Origin: Gracilaria gracilis
Lineage: Eukaryota; Rhodophyta; Florideophyceae; Gracilariales; Gracilariaceae
Reading direction: 5' to 3'
DNA length: 64,000 bases
Assembly (NCBI GenBank): GCA_030374805.1
Contig: JARGSG010000213.1
Location: 183,265 to 247,264, forward strand
This document shows, in pieces, positions 1 through 10,672 of the stretch (the stretch's first letter is position 1; each line of letters begins with the position of its first letter). The position numbers and the translations under genes were made by a program. The notes beneath the pieces are model-generated. The model saw only the letters and a list, made by a program, of their open reading frames with translations, did no database searches and was not told where the DNA came from.

Positions 1-377
1 TTCCGCCTTAATCTGTGTTTATTGGGAGAGGGGATGTGTTTCATGCGGGAGCTGGGTACATTGATGCGTTGGTGAAAGAGAATTACCTGAGGTATTACAT
101 GTACTTTGTACCTCAAGGATACAAGCTCTCTGACGCGCTGCCCAGGGAGCCAGCGTTTCGACCAAAGTTCGTAAATGAGGACTTTTGGCTAGGAGAAGAC
201 CCAAACGACCAGCTGGACGATGATGAAGGTTTGGAGGAATAGAGTGAAATAGAAGATATAGAAGATGAGGAGAACGGGTACAAAGAGGAACATGAAGAGA
301 TGTCAGGTGGCCCTGCTGAGAATACGGATGGGGATTACGAGGAAGGACAGATGATAATGGATGAAGACGATGAGTAG
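1..377 (+). pseudogene. C-terminal end of ParB/dioxygenase-like gene, left copy
   Basis: This is the left-arm copy of the last part of the minus-strand gene at 13187-17019. It enters from outside the window. It encodes the Gly-rich segment containing FHAG, whose His is the likely distal iron ligand of a 2OG-Fe(II) oxygenase fold, then an Asp/Glu-rich acidic tail ending at a stop at 375-377. An in-frame TAA at 9-11 is also present in the right copy (13552-13554). An in-frame TAG at 240-242 corresponds to GAG in the right copy, so that one is a private lesion here. Confidence 0.7.
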
Positions 378-540
378 ATATAATGTAGCACGTATACTGC
401 TGTGTTTGTTTGTGATAGAGACTTGAAATAGAAAGTGAACAGGTGATTTGTTTAAGCGGCAACATAAAAAAAATTGGAGAACAGAAACGGGTGGTGTGTG
501 TAGTTGCAACGAGTACAAGGTGTAAAATTTGTTCTAATTA

Positions 541-1370
541 CTACAGAATGTGATGTCTAAGAACATTGACATAGTTGGTGTGGAGGGGGGTAGGGTCCTG
601 CCTTCCAGCTAGTTTTTTGTCTGCAGAGGTGAGATAGAGGTAAGCATTTCTGAATTCAAACTCCGAGAAAGAGGCTGGGAAGGAAGTAAGGGTGCTGCCG
701 TATTCCAGAAGGGATTCCACTGTAGAAGGGATATTGAAGGAGAGACCTATGTTGAAGGTGACTATCCCTAGAGGCTCCTTCACTATAATTGAGACAACAG
801 TTTTGTACTTTGTAGCCACTTCATGCATGGTAACGAATCCAAATGAAGAACCGACGAGATTGAGAGAAGAGATATAAACGAGCTTTTGGTAGAAAGACTT
901 GGAAAAGGTGTTTTCGTCGACGATACTGCAAGTGAGACCTGCGGTCCAGAGGCGTTCGGCTATTGCCACAGCCCACTTTCCGCTGGCTGTGGTTAGAATA
1001 TTGGGAGAGAGAGGCGTGACACCATCCTTTGGGGAGGCGCTGACAGTTGGAACGGCGATGTAAGAGCGGCTCGTGTGCAGTGCTCAATTCCGTGGTGGGA
1101 AAGGATGGGAAGAATGTGACCATTCTGGATGAGGACCAAGTCTTTTGCTCGTTTTGGTGGACAAGATACAATTACTTTTTCGAGAAGTTCGTTCCTGCCA
1201 CAGAAGAAGATTGGACCTTGGGGAAGGCAATCTGCAGAAATGAAGTCTTCGATGGAGAGAAAGGTGTCTCGAGGGGAACCATTGTTGTTAAGCATGGTTC
1301 CCATACGGCCTCTACCTATGACAACAGCTGGGATGATTGTAGAACAGAGGTAAGATGAATGGGAACTCAT
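541..1370 (-). pseudogene. Ketopantoate-reductase-like dehydrogenase, left copy
   Basis: The protein has an N-terminal Rossmann-type motif (VVIGRGRMG, about residue 15), an IQNG segment typical of the ApbA/PanE (2-dehydropantoate 2-reductase) family, and an all-alpha C-terminal half with the family's Trp-x-Ala-Gly region. The frame is broken once near 1065 by loss of a single base relative to the right copy (12193-13023). The start is the ATG at 1368-1370, matching the right copy. It lies divergent to the coiled-coil gene at 1938. Ketopantoate reductase converts ketopantoate to pantoate with NADPH, but this divergent homologue need not have that substrate. Confidence 0.65.
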
Positions 1371-1937
1371 TGCGATGAGTTTGTTTGATTGAAGATATGG
1401 GCTGTTGGAAGGTGTCGGGTGCTGGTAGCTGTGGAAAGAAAGTGGTCTACATTCTAAGGAGTGGTGAAAGCTTTAATTACACGACTGGGCTGTTGTTTTG
1501 GTCAAGAAAGATATTGTTCCAGGGGATAAGGGGATTTGTATGATTCGGTTATGGAAAGAAATGGGCAGCAGGGCTGTAGGGGAGGTTGGGTCGAAGAGTG
1601 TGTTTATGAGAAGGTATGCAGTGAAATAAAGCATGAAAAGTAAGAGTTTATGGTACCGTTGGTACTTGAGAGATGGGGGCATCAGGGGTTTCACTGGGAT
1701 ATGGTATGGAGCGAGGTTGGGAAAATGTGGAGATTGCTAGGGGAAAAATGGAAATTGTGTGGAATGGCGGGAAATTCGAGTGGATGTGAATGCGTTACAA
1801 AAGGTTGTGCAGCGCAAGTGGGTGTGTGGCCGACAGTGCCACGGGTGTGCGGAGTGGGTTGGAGTGCTGGAACTGTTGGGTTCATCTCGCTTTTTCTTAT
1901 CTATCTTCGTTATCGTGAACCGCCGTTTATTTCTGCG

Positions 1938-2897
1938 ATGTCGAATGGGTGCGTCGGGGACGAGGAGCTAGTGGCTCTGCTTCACCGGACGGAGGTATCA
2001 GAGACGCCACCGGGAAAAAAGGAGGAGGATTAGGACAAGGTTTGAATGGGGAAGAAGGAGGGAAGTGGGGTGGAGAGGGAGGTGGGGGTGATGGGGGTTG
2101 AGGGGTGGAAGGGATGGGGGACCGGAGAGGAGGTTTGCGGCGGAGATGGAGGAGCGGTTGAGGAGGCTTGGAGGGGATCTGAAGGAGCATTTGGGCGACT
2201 GGCTTTCTGAGATGGTTGGTGAGATGGGAGGGGTGGTGCTGAGTGTGTCGGAGATTGGGGTGTTAATGGATTTGATTTCGAGGATTCGGAAAAGGATGAA
2301 TTTGGCTGGAATGGGTACTGGGAAGAATGTGAGTGGGATGGTAGAGTGCATTGGAGGGAGTTGCTGACGCTGAGAAGGGAGAATATGAGGCTGTAGGGAC
2401 GTGTGAGGGTGTTAGAGGAGCAAGTGGGACAGGTGGAGAAGGCGTGCCAATTGTTGTTGGAGTTGAAGGAGCTGGTGAGGGAAGGAGGCGCTCGGAGGGC
2501 GGCGGAAAGAGAGAGAGTGTCACCGGTGACGCCTGGCTTTTATGGTGGACGTGGGAGTGTGAGGGGGAGGAGCAGAGAAGGGAATGGAGGGGAGGTTGGA
2601 GAAAGTCGGCTGAGGAAGAGGCGGAAGGGTGGGGTGATGGTGGACGAGGATGGGGAGGTGTGTGTGCCACGACAGCTGCCCGGTGGAGCGCCACTAGTTG
2701 GGTTTGGTAGTGCGGCGGCGGCTGTGCGAACGGCGGAGCGCATACTGGAGGAGCAGGAGGAGAAGAGGCTGGGAGGGGTTGGAAGCCGCTTTGGGGCTAG
2801 GAGGGTGTACGAGAATGGAGATAGTGTTCCGTTGGAGTTCTTCAACTTGAAATTTAGGGAAAATGAGACTCAGGATCCGAATGCAGGGTTGGAATAA
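1938..2897 (+). pseudogene. Coiled-coil protein of the giant element, left copy
   Basis: The gene reads toward the element terminus at 3160. The product has an N-terminal Glu-rich helix, an MEERLRRLGGDLKEHL-type amphipathic helix, an acidic Trp-rich stretch, a strongly predicted coiled coil (RRENMRLKGRVRVLEEQ in the right copy) and a conserved Gly/Ala-rich C-terminus. Relative to the right copy (10673-11633) it carries private stops: TAG where the other copy has GGG, and TGA where it has TGC, near 2030-2045. There are also frame changes in both copies. No enzyme domain is recognised. A structural or DNA-binding accessory protein is possible. Confidence 0.6.
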
Positions 2898-3146
2898 AGG
2901 AGCGCTGGTGGTGGGTTCGTAATTTTTTAGAGTGTGTTTGACGAGTGTGGTGAATGTAAAGTTACGAACGGTGGCAGGGAAACTACAAACTATCCTTCAA
3001 CTCCAGTAGCTGAAATTTGAACTGCACTGAACGGAAACGTAACTTCTAAAAAACTTTTTTTTGCCTTGCCAACTAGCGCAAACTGCAAAAATATTAGGTT
3101 TTTCGGATTTTTATTTTCACAACTAGCGATCTAGCATACTAAACTA

Positions 3147-3160
3147 GCATTCCGGGAACA
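3147..3160 (+). other. Element terminal motif, left arm
   Basis: The bases gcattccgggaaca close the left arm. The same motif (gcattccgagaaca) occurs inverted at 10410-10423 and again at 59015-59028. It is preceded by several short subterminal motifs of the type actagc/ctagcaaact, an arrangement common at ends of large DNA transposons. Confidence 0.6.
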
Positions 3161-3166
3161 CCGACG

Positions 3167-4980
3167 TGGTGGCCCTCAGAATAAACCCACTATTTGTGTG
3201 TCTCGTTCCGACCTATTGTCGTATAATTGCCCCTGTGCTGGTTTTTTTCTGTTCTATCTCTTTTTTCCCACTGTGTTGGTTTTGTTCCCCTTTTTGGGTT
3301 TGCTCTATTGTTCTGTTTTCAGTTGCCCGTCGTCGGATACTTTTTCGTCTCCGCTTCACTCTCTCGATGTCGATGCGTTGTGTCGTGACCGTGTGAACAT
3401 GTTCATATCTACAGACTATAGCTCACCCCCAATAGTCCGACGCTGGTCGTGACGGTTTTAAGCCAAGGTCAAGTTGACCCAGGATTTACATCCGGCTTAG
3501 GTGTGTCATTCCCGGAGTGCTCCGTTCGCCGGGCTACCTCATCGAGGGGAAGATTCCGAAAGTTTTTCTGTGTTTGCGCTCTTCCTCCCAGAGTATAGCA
3601 CGACACGAATCCACCCAACCTTTCCAGGAATCAATACGGTTTATTCGCGATTCTTTCAATAATTCATTTATCCCGGAGACAAGAACGACAAAATTTAATT
3701 TTTTTGCTGGCGCCATTTACGCTCAGCAACCCATAACAATGGCTGTCATGGAGTATTCCTTTGAGTCCACATGTTTATTTTTCTTCCAGCCAGAATATCC
3801 AGCCAGAATTTCCAGAACGATTTAAGGAAAAGAGAGAAGCCATAATCACTGAGTCCCTGCGAAAGGAAAAGCTTGTTGCCGAGCGTGTGAAGAGCGTGAG
3901 GCTGCGGGGGTACAGATGCAGAGGTAATAAGAAAGGCGAAGTTAATTTTGAATTGTCTGGGATAGCTTCCAAAAAGTACAGAATCTGAGCGAGCTCTTGC
4001 GCAACGCGGTGATGGCCTATAACATAATTATGTACCACGTCACTCCCTTTAAAAATCGGGGAAAGATCTGACAGGTATTGGTTATCTAAAGCGCAAATCT
4101 GTCGCGTTTAACTGTGATGTAGCGATGGAGCATGAACAGGTTCAAATATTTGAGAAGAACACCAGCACAAGGGAGCACAAAAGCGCGAAAAAGAGCGAAA
4201 AGACTGTTTTCAGGCAGAAAGTTGGGAGCTCGAGAGGTGAAAGAAAGAGGCAGCCAATAGCAAAGTCTAAGACCAGAGGGCGAAATAACAGCAGCGGTGC
4301 CAACAAGATTGCAAAGAAAATAACTTGGTTGTGTATCGGGGAAGGGTGGCAAGGGATTGCATGTGTCATGCACAACGAAGTCGTCTAAAATATGAAATGC
4401 GTTCTTTAAAGGACTTCTGCCAAACCGTTGTATGTATGGCGCAAACGGTATCGGAATTGCTGGGAGAGGTTGGGGTTGATCCGGTTGGGCCTACTTTGTT
4501 TCGAAAGCCGATTTTTATTGCTTTTGTGAAGGTGGTGAGATAAAAGACAAAGATGGGTCTTTGAAAGGCGCATTGCTTAAAGACACCGTCTGAAAGTCAC
4601 CGTCCACATGGAAAAGAGAGCAAAACATCGATTGCTGTGGTCATTGAAGGGTGAAAGCGGCTGAGAAAAGAGATCAACAAAATGTGTTAAAACACTGTCC
4701 AATTAGAGCCTTTTAGGAACGGTAACTGAAAAAGACGTACTTAAAGAGCTCCGTTTGACATTCATCAACCTAAAGGTTGCCCAGTATCCGTATATAAAGG
4801 CGCAATATTATAGTGCGCGAAACTCCAAAACGATACCCCGGTAATTTCTAGTTCACGTAAAAAGTCTTCGTCACTGACGATCAAACGTTTGTATGCGTAA
4901 ACACTATGTAAAAAAAGCAGAAAAGAGGACACGAAAGTTTAGAATCCTCTATAAAAAGCTATGTTTCTTTGAAACGGTTA
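3167..4980. other. Spacer between palindrome arms, no gene recognised
   Basis: Short frames occur on both strands but none shows a recognisable domain or a convincing length. A TATA-like element (tatataaag) lies near 4788-4797. This stretch separates the left giant-element terminus from the copia-type element and may be old retroelement or host sequence. Confidence 0.4.
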
Positions 4981-4987
4981 CCAAAGG

Positions 4988-5230
4988 TTGGAAATTGTAG
5001 TGCAAACCCAGAGGGGAAAAATAAACGAAGAAGTTCGGTGTCTTCCTCACACGTAGAGTAGGTGAACCAACAGAGCCCCTAGCAAATGGGTGCGTTAACC
5101 TGATGTAAGACCGAGATCCACCGTCTGGACTAGCGAGGCGAGGGTGAGAAGGAGCCGAGGAGTCGAAATTGGAGAGGTGGACCGTAGTGTGAATCGATGA
5201 CGTCACCAAAGGTGGTCGGTCCTCACAAGA
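4988..5230 (+). repeat. Dispersed repeat module, copy 1
   Basis: The sequence beginning tgtagtgcaaaccca and running on through a purine-rich segment and a cttcctc motif resembles the starts of two other modules, at about 61300 and 62170 on the same strand. All three share the tgtagtgcaa core followed by a short C-run/G-run pair. The family is not identified. It could be part of an LTR or of a structured non-coding element. Confidence 0.4.
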
Positions 5231-5326
5231 GTGGTACTGGGTGTGGTAGAAATAGGAAAGTTAGGGCGCGCGAAGAACGAAGCGCGCGAGGAAGAATGTA
5301 GATAAGTGCTAGGTGATGAGGATGAT

Positions 5327-5356
5327 GAACCGAGGAGAAGCCGAACTCCTCGGTTC
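5327..5356. repeat. Perfect 10-bp-stem hairpin
   Basis: The sequence gaaccgagga is followed after a 10-base loop by its exact complement tcctcggttc. It is the first of three hairpins within 180 bp, just beyond the 3' end of the copia-type RNase H frame. Confidence 0.7.
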
Positions 5357-5423
5357 ACCCCGCTCTTATAGGCCTTGCGCGCTTCCTAAATGGGAAACGC
5401 GCAATGCATTCTACTATCTAGAA

Positions 5424-5458
5424 GGCCACGCAACTGTCAGTCCTACAGTTGCGTGGCC
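5424..5458. repeat. Perfect 13-bp-stem hairpin
   Basis: The stem ggccacgcaactg / cagttgcgtggcc is perfect, with a 9-base loop. A stem of this quality is unlikely by chance. It could be a retroelement 3' signal, a terminator-like fold or a foldback remnant. Confidence 0.75.
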
Positions 5459-5472
5459 ACACAGCTGCATTT

Positions 5473-5506
5473 AATTATCAGGCTCCTGACGTGGAGGCTG
5501 ATAATT
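5473..5506. repeat. Imperfect hairpin
   Basis: The arms aattatca and tgataatt enclose a second near-complementary layer (ggctcc / ggaggc) around a TGACGT centre. It directly follows the 13-bp-stem hairpin. Confidence 0.55.
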
Positions 5507-5560
5507 TTGCACGGGTTACCACACTCGACCTCTTTCTAAAGTCGTAAGAGACGATGCGTA

Positions 5561-6941
5561 CTATAGATTTCTAACTACCCATTGTTCCGTTGGATGGACA
5601 ACTTTGTTATCTTGCATTATCGTATCCAAAACATGATTTCCCTTGAGTTTTGTGAAAACGTCCACGGGATTATATTCTGAGCGCAAAAACCCAACGTCAC
5701 AAATGCACTTTGATTCGTAGCCCTCTCGAACAGCGGCAATGTCAATCATCAATCTTCGTTCTGCGGTAGTAGAAGACTTGGTCATAACGTCGAACAAACA
5801 CTTCGAGTCGGTGACCATATGCAACGGCAATTCCTTACCAACCATTTCCTTTATGTCCGTTTTCAAAGTGAAGGAAAAATCAAAGGCGTCTGCGAAGGCG
5901 TAAACCTCTTCTCCCGATACGCTTCTAACGACTCTTCTGCTCTTATAACTTGCATACTGAAGAACGTTGCAGTTATCGTGCTTGTCGGCGAGAAGCACTA
6001 TGTAACCGAGCTGTGAAGTAAGATATCCATTGTTGGCAAATGGTGGGCCAGCGTAGACCCTGAGGCAAAAACTGTCGAAGTCAAGTTTCCTGAAAGAGAG
6101 CATTTTGTTGGTCGTGCCTTTGAGATAAGAAACCGACTCGTTAATTAGTTTTCCATAGTCCTTGGGATTTTTCTGAAACATTTCTTCGGTTACTTGCCAG
6201 AATTTGTTCACAATGAAGCAGATGTCTGGGCGTGAGTTACATATCCCAGCTGATTTGGCTCTAAGCGATCTAAATGATGCAAAACTGTCGTCTGGCAGTG
6301 TTTCCAATTTATCCACGTATTCCTTTTGACTTCTGGTGAACCCATTTGGTTCCGTTTTGATATTCATTCCTGAGAACTTGAAGTTGTCAAATTTTCTGGC
6401 TCTGGATTCGAAACGTTTGAGTGATTTGTTTTTGAGTTCGAGAAATTGCTGGTTTCCAGATAGGAGTGAATCATCGAGGTAGGTTCCAATCATTCCACCA
6501 AGTTTCTTGTCGAATTTTCTGTCGAAGAGTGAGATATCGGATTTAGCCTGTGCCATTTCGAGTTCATCCTTTAGATGTTCCAACATAGTTCTATTCCAAT
6601 AGTCTCCGGAGTCCGGGAGGCCGTAGAGAGATTTCCGCAGCTTTAAAGCAAGGTTTGGGGGTATTTTGAAGTCTGCTGATGGTTTTAAATATACTTATCT
6701 CTCCAGTTTCTCGTGGCTTTGTAAGTATGGATGGCTTACGTCATGGCTCCAGATTCTAAAACCAAAAATAACTGGGTACACTGAGAGTAGTCCTAACTGA
6801 ACATTTTCTAGTACTTGTCGAATTATGAATAAGGATGTTTTTGTCCTTATCCCGATGTTCTTGGGGGATGAATCGAGCTTTGTAAAGCTCCTCAGGTGTC
6901 CCTTTGTTTTTTATACTAAGAGCGAAACGTTCTCCGAGCAT
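5561..6941 (-). pseudogene. Copia-type reverse transcriptase / RNase H
   Basis: The upstream part has the copia RT start signature (YKARFIPQEH... ILIHNST), although the frame is interrupted before the next block. The longest open block starts at 6586 and contains the YLDD catalytic box (GTYLDDSLLSGN), then an RPDI segment, a QLGY segment and the RNase H region with SRRVVRSVSGEE, a VTDSK motif and SEYNPVDVFTK near the end. The ends of this block match the end of copia RNase H, so the 3' end of the polyprotein is near 5561. The part between 6586 and 6756 is shifted and damaged. Confidence 0.85.
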
Positions 6942-6980
6942 ATTGGCGTTCGGTAGGATGGCTTCAATCTTGACCGTTTT

Positions 6981-8201
6981 CTAAGTTTCTTTTTTGTGCA
7001 AACCCTCGATCTCTTTCTTTCTTGCCACGTCAAACTGTGGAAAATGCTTGCGGGGATCGCTGGGTTGGAGAATTTTTGTGATGTGGGTTGGAAATTCTTC
7101 TGGAGAGCTAAAATCGGAGAAAAACGATTGGAGTATGTCGATATAGGAAGGGGATTGAATCTCTGTTTTAGAACTGTTGTCGTCGATGTAGGGTTTGACC
7201 TGAGTGACGTTGTGTTGGACTTCGGAGCCGTTGCGATCGATGAAGATTTGTTTGTTGTCAATCTTTGTAATCTTGTACGGTCCAGTCCAAGGGGGTGTAA
7301 CGTCTTCACGATACACAAGGACTTTTTGACCGACTGTAAAGTCAATTTTGGTGACCGCAGGGATTCTACGGTTCAATGCGGTACGGAGTCTAAATTCATT
7401 AGAGATAGTCTCCATTTCGTGGCGAGCTAGCTTCAACGCTTCCATGCGTGCGTGTTGCTCTGGCAGCTTAGATGCGGCGCCAGGGAAACGAGGGAGTACT
7501 CCGAACACCAGTAGCGAAGGGAAGAGGCCTTCTGGGTTCATGGCGTCATTCATAGCTTTGACGGCAAGGTTGAGTGCCAGTCTAAAGTCTACGTTAGGAC
7601 GTTCGTGTCGAATCTTAGCGTAGATTCTGCGAAGGGGGTCGTTGTATTTCTCTCCAGAACCAAGTGAGTTGTGGCTTTCGACCCCGGAGAGGGAGCATTT
7701 GACACCGTTCTCTTCCATAATAGTCTGCCAACGTGAGGAGGTGGAGACCGAGCCCTGGTCGCAGCGAATGAAGTCAGGAAAACCGGTGTTATTTGTTGTC
7801 CAGCATTGAAAGAATGCGTTCCAGACAGAATCGAGGGACTGGCCATGGACAAAAACGGCGGCGCTGAAGTGCGTTTGAAGATCGACGACGTGAATTATGG
7901 CTCTTTGATTAATGAACATTAGATTTAGAGATAACTCTCGGTTGAACAAGACACCGTGGGGGAATGATACTTGAAAGCTTAGGGGTTTCGGGGTGAAACG
8001 CTGACAAGTTTTGCAAGCTTTGGTGACTGCTTCTAGTAACTCTCTAGTAGCGTTGTTGGCGTCTTCGGGTTGGGCCGTTTTTGATGAGATTAAAGAGTTT
8101 TCCGGTTGAGCGTTGGTAAAAATGAAGATGTAGTGTCTGGATTTCAGCTTTCGTAGAACTGATGTCAATGAATTCGTTCCAATCGAGGTAGAGGTGACCA
8201 A
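6981..8201 (-). pseudogene. Retroviral-type integrase (DDE) of the copia-type element
   Basis: The frame contains a zinc-binding-like Cys pair (CKTCQRF), an integrase core with IIHVVDLQTHF (first Asp), RCDQGSV (second Asp) and GEKYNDPLRRIY (catalytic Glu), and a C-terminal WTGPYKI...VKPY module. The last resembles the GPY/F module usually associated with gypsy chromoviruses, which is uncommon downstream of a copia-order integrase. The open frame is about 400 codons. The flanking polyprotein is broken on both sides. Confidence 0.85.
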
Positions 8202-8239
8202 ATTGCGTGTGATTGGCCTATTCCACCCTCTAGTGCAAA

Positions 8240-8600
8240 CCAGTTGGTTAATGACATTGTTGACCTAGATTCTGTCGTGGTCCATGAAGTTGAGGCCAAG
8301 AAGAAGGGGAATGTTGGCGTCGATGATGTCAGCGGGGAGCTTCAAGATACGTCCGTTGGGGGCGTGTATTCGGATTGGAATGTTACCAATCGGCTTGAAA
8401 ATTGTGTTACAGAGACGGTATCTCAGGCGCGACTTGTGGTGCTTAAAGCGGATGTCAACTGACTTGCAGTTGGCGCGGGCCTGCTACAGTCCCATGATGC
8501 TTCGTTGGGCTCCGGTGTCCAAGCATGCGCCATTGAAATGCTCCGTGGGGGGCTTGTCCGCGATGGTTGAAACATCGCAAGCAAGAATTTCTATCGGTGG
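8240..8600 (-). pseudogene. Aspartic protease region of the copia-type element
   Basis: A minus-strand frame near 8495-8545 encodes GACLDTGAQRSIMG, the active-site DTGA box of retroelement proteases, followed closely by a stop. Further on it encodes LLLGLNFMDHD, the conserved second protease block. The frame between is interrupted, so the module is dead. Confidence 0.7.
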
Positions 8601-8672
8601 CTTTTGTACTTATTTCTACTACTACGTTTACCAGCTATCTTACGTGCTACTTTGGGGACTAGGGTCACAACT

Positions 8673-9970
8673 CTATTGGGGAAGGCAGCAGAGTTCCCTT
8701 CTAAAAATCCAAGGGTTCTCGGTCGCGTGAAGGTTAAGCGACTCGAAGAAGTTGTTTACGACTTCCTCCGGCGCGTTGTTGTCGGAGTTCGTAGCTTCCT
8801 TTGGAATTTCGTCGCCTTGGTCCTGTAAAGTAGTGTTGAAAAATGTACTTGCGTCTTCTATCTCCGAATCGGAGGATTGGTGCAACTGTTCGCAGAGTTC
8901 GAATAGAACTTGCTTGAGGGCCTTGTTTTGGTTATGGCCGAAGCGTTTTTTTTCGTAATATTGGACTCGACGAGATGAGATATTCGCAAGATTGCGTGGG
9001 TGTTTGCAATATCTTTCGGTGTGGTTAGGTTCTCCTCAGTTGAAGTTGCTAATTTCAGATTTGGTATGGGGCCTAGAAGACGGCGACTGGACTGGGCGTC
9101 CGTATCGAGTGAAGAAGGTATCTTTGGGTTTCGGGAGGAAACCGGGTTTCAGGGACCTTTTTGAAGGGTTTGCTCTTCTACTTCGACTTGGAGTTGAGCG
9201 CAGGATTCCAGTTGGGTGAAAAATTCCTGATACGGAAGGTTGTCCGTATCGAGGCGATGTATGGCATCTCGAGCAAATCGATGTCCTACCACAGCCTTTC
9301 GGAGGTATGTGATCTTGTGTTGATCAGAGCGGCTGTAGGTAGGGCATTGTGAGGTAAGGGTGGAGATTTTTTCGTCCAGAAGAGTAAGCGCCTTGGGGAC
9401 GGTAGTGGATTCTGACAGGAATTGGTCTATGCGAAGGTTACTAACGACGTTTTCGGCACGTTTTTGGCGACTGACGGAATCGTAGATTGTCCTCATTTTA
9501 ACACATGCTTCGTCGAACGTTTTGGTGTTTGGGAGAACGTGTGTCAGAAAGTAACGTTTCGCCTTTCCCGGCAGAAAGTGTCGCATGAACTTCAGCCAGT
9601 AGGTCTCTGGAATTTCGTGTTCCTCGGCCGTGGCGGTGAATTTGTCCACGTATTCCTGCCATCATCGACTGAGGTCTCTTGAAAACTGGTTGGAGTCGTC
9701 CTTGAATCTGGTGGAAATCCCTCGGGTGGCGTACTTCCGTTCGAATGTCCTAGTTATGTTTGCTCCTGGTTGATTCGAACCTTGCTCAGACTCGGTGTTG
9801 CTTCCCCCACGGTTGGGGTCCGCGATCCTAGGAAGCTTATCTGTGGACGTGTGAGAAACTCCAGGGTGGGAGTCACTGTCCAATGCTTGCCGAAGTAGGA
9901 TGATCCTGCCGAAGCATTCTTCAACTTCTCTTTCTGTGTCAAAAATTGTCACGGCCAAGTTAAACAGCAA
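8673..9970 (-). pseudogene. Gag-like region of the copia-type element
   Basis: The longest open block (9649-9149) is helix-rich, with YWLKFMRHFLPGKAKRYF and a following Leu/Asp-rich region as in retroelement capsids. Downstream near 9040-9060 a degenerate zinc knuckle remains (GEPNHTERYC). Its second Cys is replaced by TGA and its first Cys is lost. A further acidic frame (8885-8673) follows. Several frame changes separate these parts. Confidence 0.65.
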
Positions 9971-10409
9971 ATAGTTGGGTTCATGGGTTCAAATTTTCAC
10001 ATCTCGGTCTCGGAGGAAGTTGAGAAGTAGACGCATAAGGGCGAAGTTTGTAGAAATGTTGAAATCAAACAGAGGATCGGGGAAATAATCTGTTTTAAAA
10101 ATATTCGAAAAATCCTGACCTCGGGCGTCTTAGTCAGTGAGGTCATAACTACTAACGGTATCCGCCAATGTTTTTTGGGCAACATTGCGGAGACGGATAT
10201 CGTTGGCAAATCTCTCAACCATAGGGTTAAAAAAACTTGCTCAAACAATTGAGAGGGCTACGCAGAAGTTCTGTTTTTAACTAGCAAGGGGCCAATCTAA
10301 TTTAAAACCGGTTGTTTTGAGAGGAAATCACTTATTGGTGAGCTTTTCCTTGAAGATGGCTCTCCAGATGGCGGTGGGAATCGAAATCGCGGTTGCACAC
10401 GTTCGTCGG

Positions 10410-10423
10410 TGTTCTCGGAATGC
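10410..10423 (-). other. Element terminal motif, right arm
   Basis: The bases tgttctcggaatgc are the inverse of the left-arm end motif at 3147-3160. Subterminal ctagtt/actagc motifs follow at 10450-10500. Confidence 0.6.
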
Positions 10424-10672
10424 TAGAGTAGTATGCTTGATCGCTAGTTGTGAAAATAAAAGTCCGAAAAAACTAGCATTTTTGCAGTTTGCGCTAGTTG
10501 GCAAGGCAAAAAAAAGTTTTTTAGAAGTTACGTTTCCGTTCAGTGCAGTTCAAATTTCAGCTACTGGAGTTGAAGGATAGTTTGTAGTTTCCCTGCCACC
10601 GTTCGTAACTTTACATTCACCACACTCGTCAAAAACACTCTAAAAAATTACGAACCCACCACCAGCGCTCCT

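Larger units (their letters stand above)
1..3166. repeat. Left arm of a 3.2-kb inverted repeat
   Basis: This stretch matches the reverse complement of 10404-13562 over its whole length with only scattered mismatches and small indels. Position 1 pairs with 13562 and the inner end, at the bases ccgacg (3161-3166), pairs with cgtcgg at 10404-10409. Beyond that point the two flanks differ. The arm holds the tail of the dioxygenase gene, a dehydrogenase copy and a coiled-coil gene copy, in the order and relative orientation of the right arm. It begins at the window edge, so the real arm may be longer. The copies are diverged, so this is not a simple assembly mirror. Confidence 0.93.
5561..9970 (-). 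mobile_element. Copia-type LTR retrotransposon internal region, decayed
   Basis: Reading on the minus strand, the order is gag-like region, aspartic protease, integrase, reverse transcriptase and RNase H. Integrase ahead of RT is the Ty1/copia order. Every module shows frame breaks or stops, so the element is inactive. I could not recognise the two LTRs. It occupies the spacer between the two oppositely oriented giant-element ends, so insertion or recombination involving this element may have helped create the palindrome. Confidence 0.85.

Noticed and set aside
2263-2845. Pro/Ser-rich frames opposite the coiled-coil gene (and their mirror at 10725-11644)
   Set aside because: They are antisense shadows of the coiled-coil gene, with biased composition and no domain.
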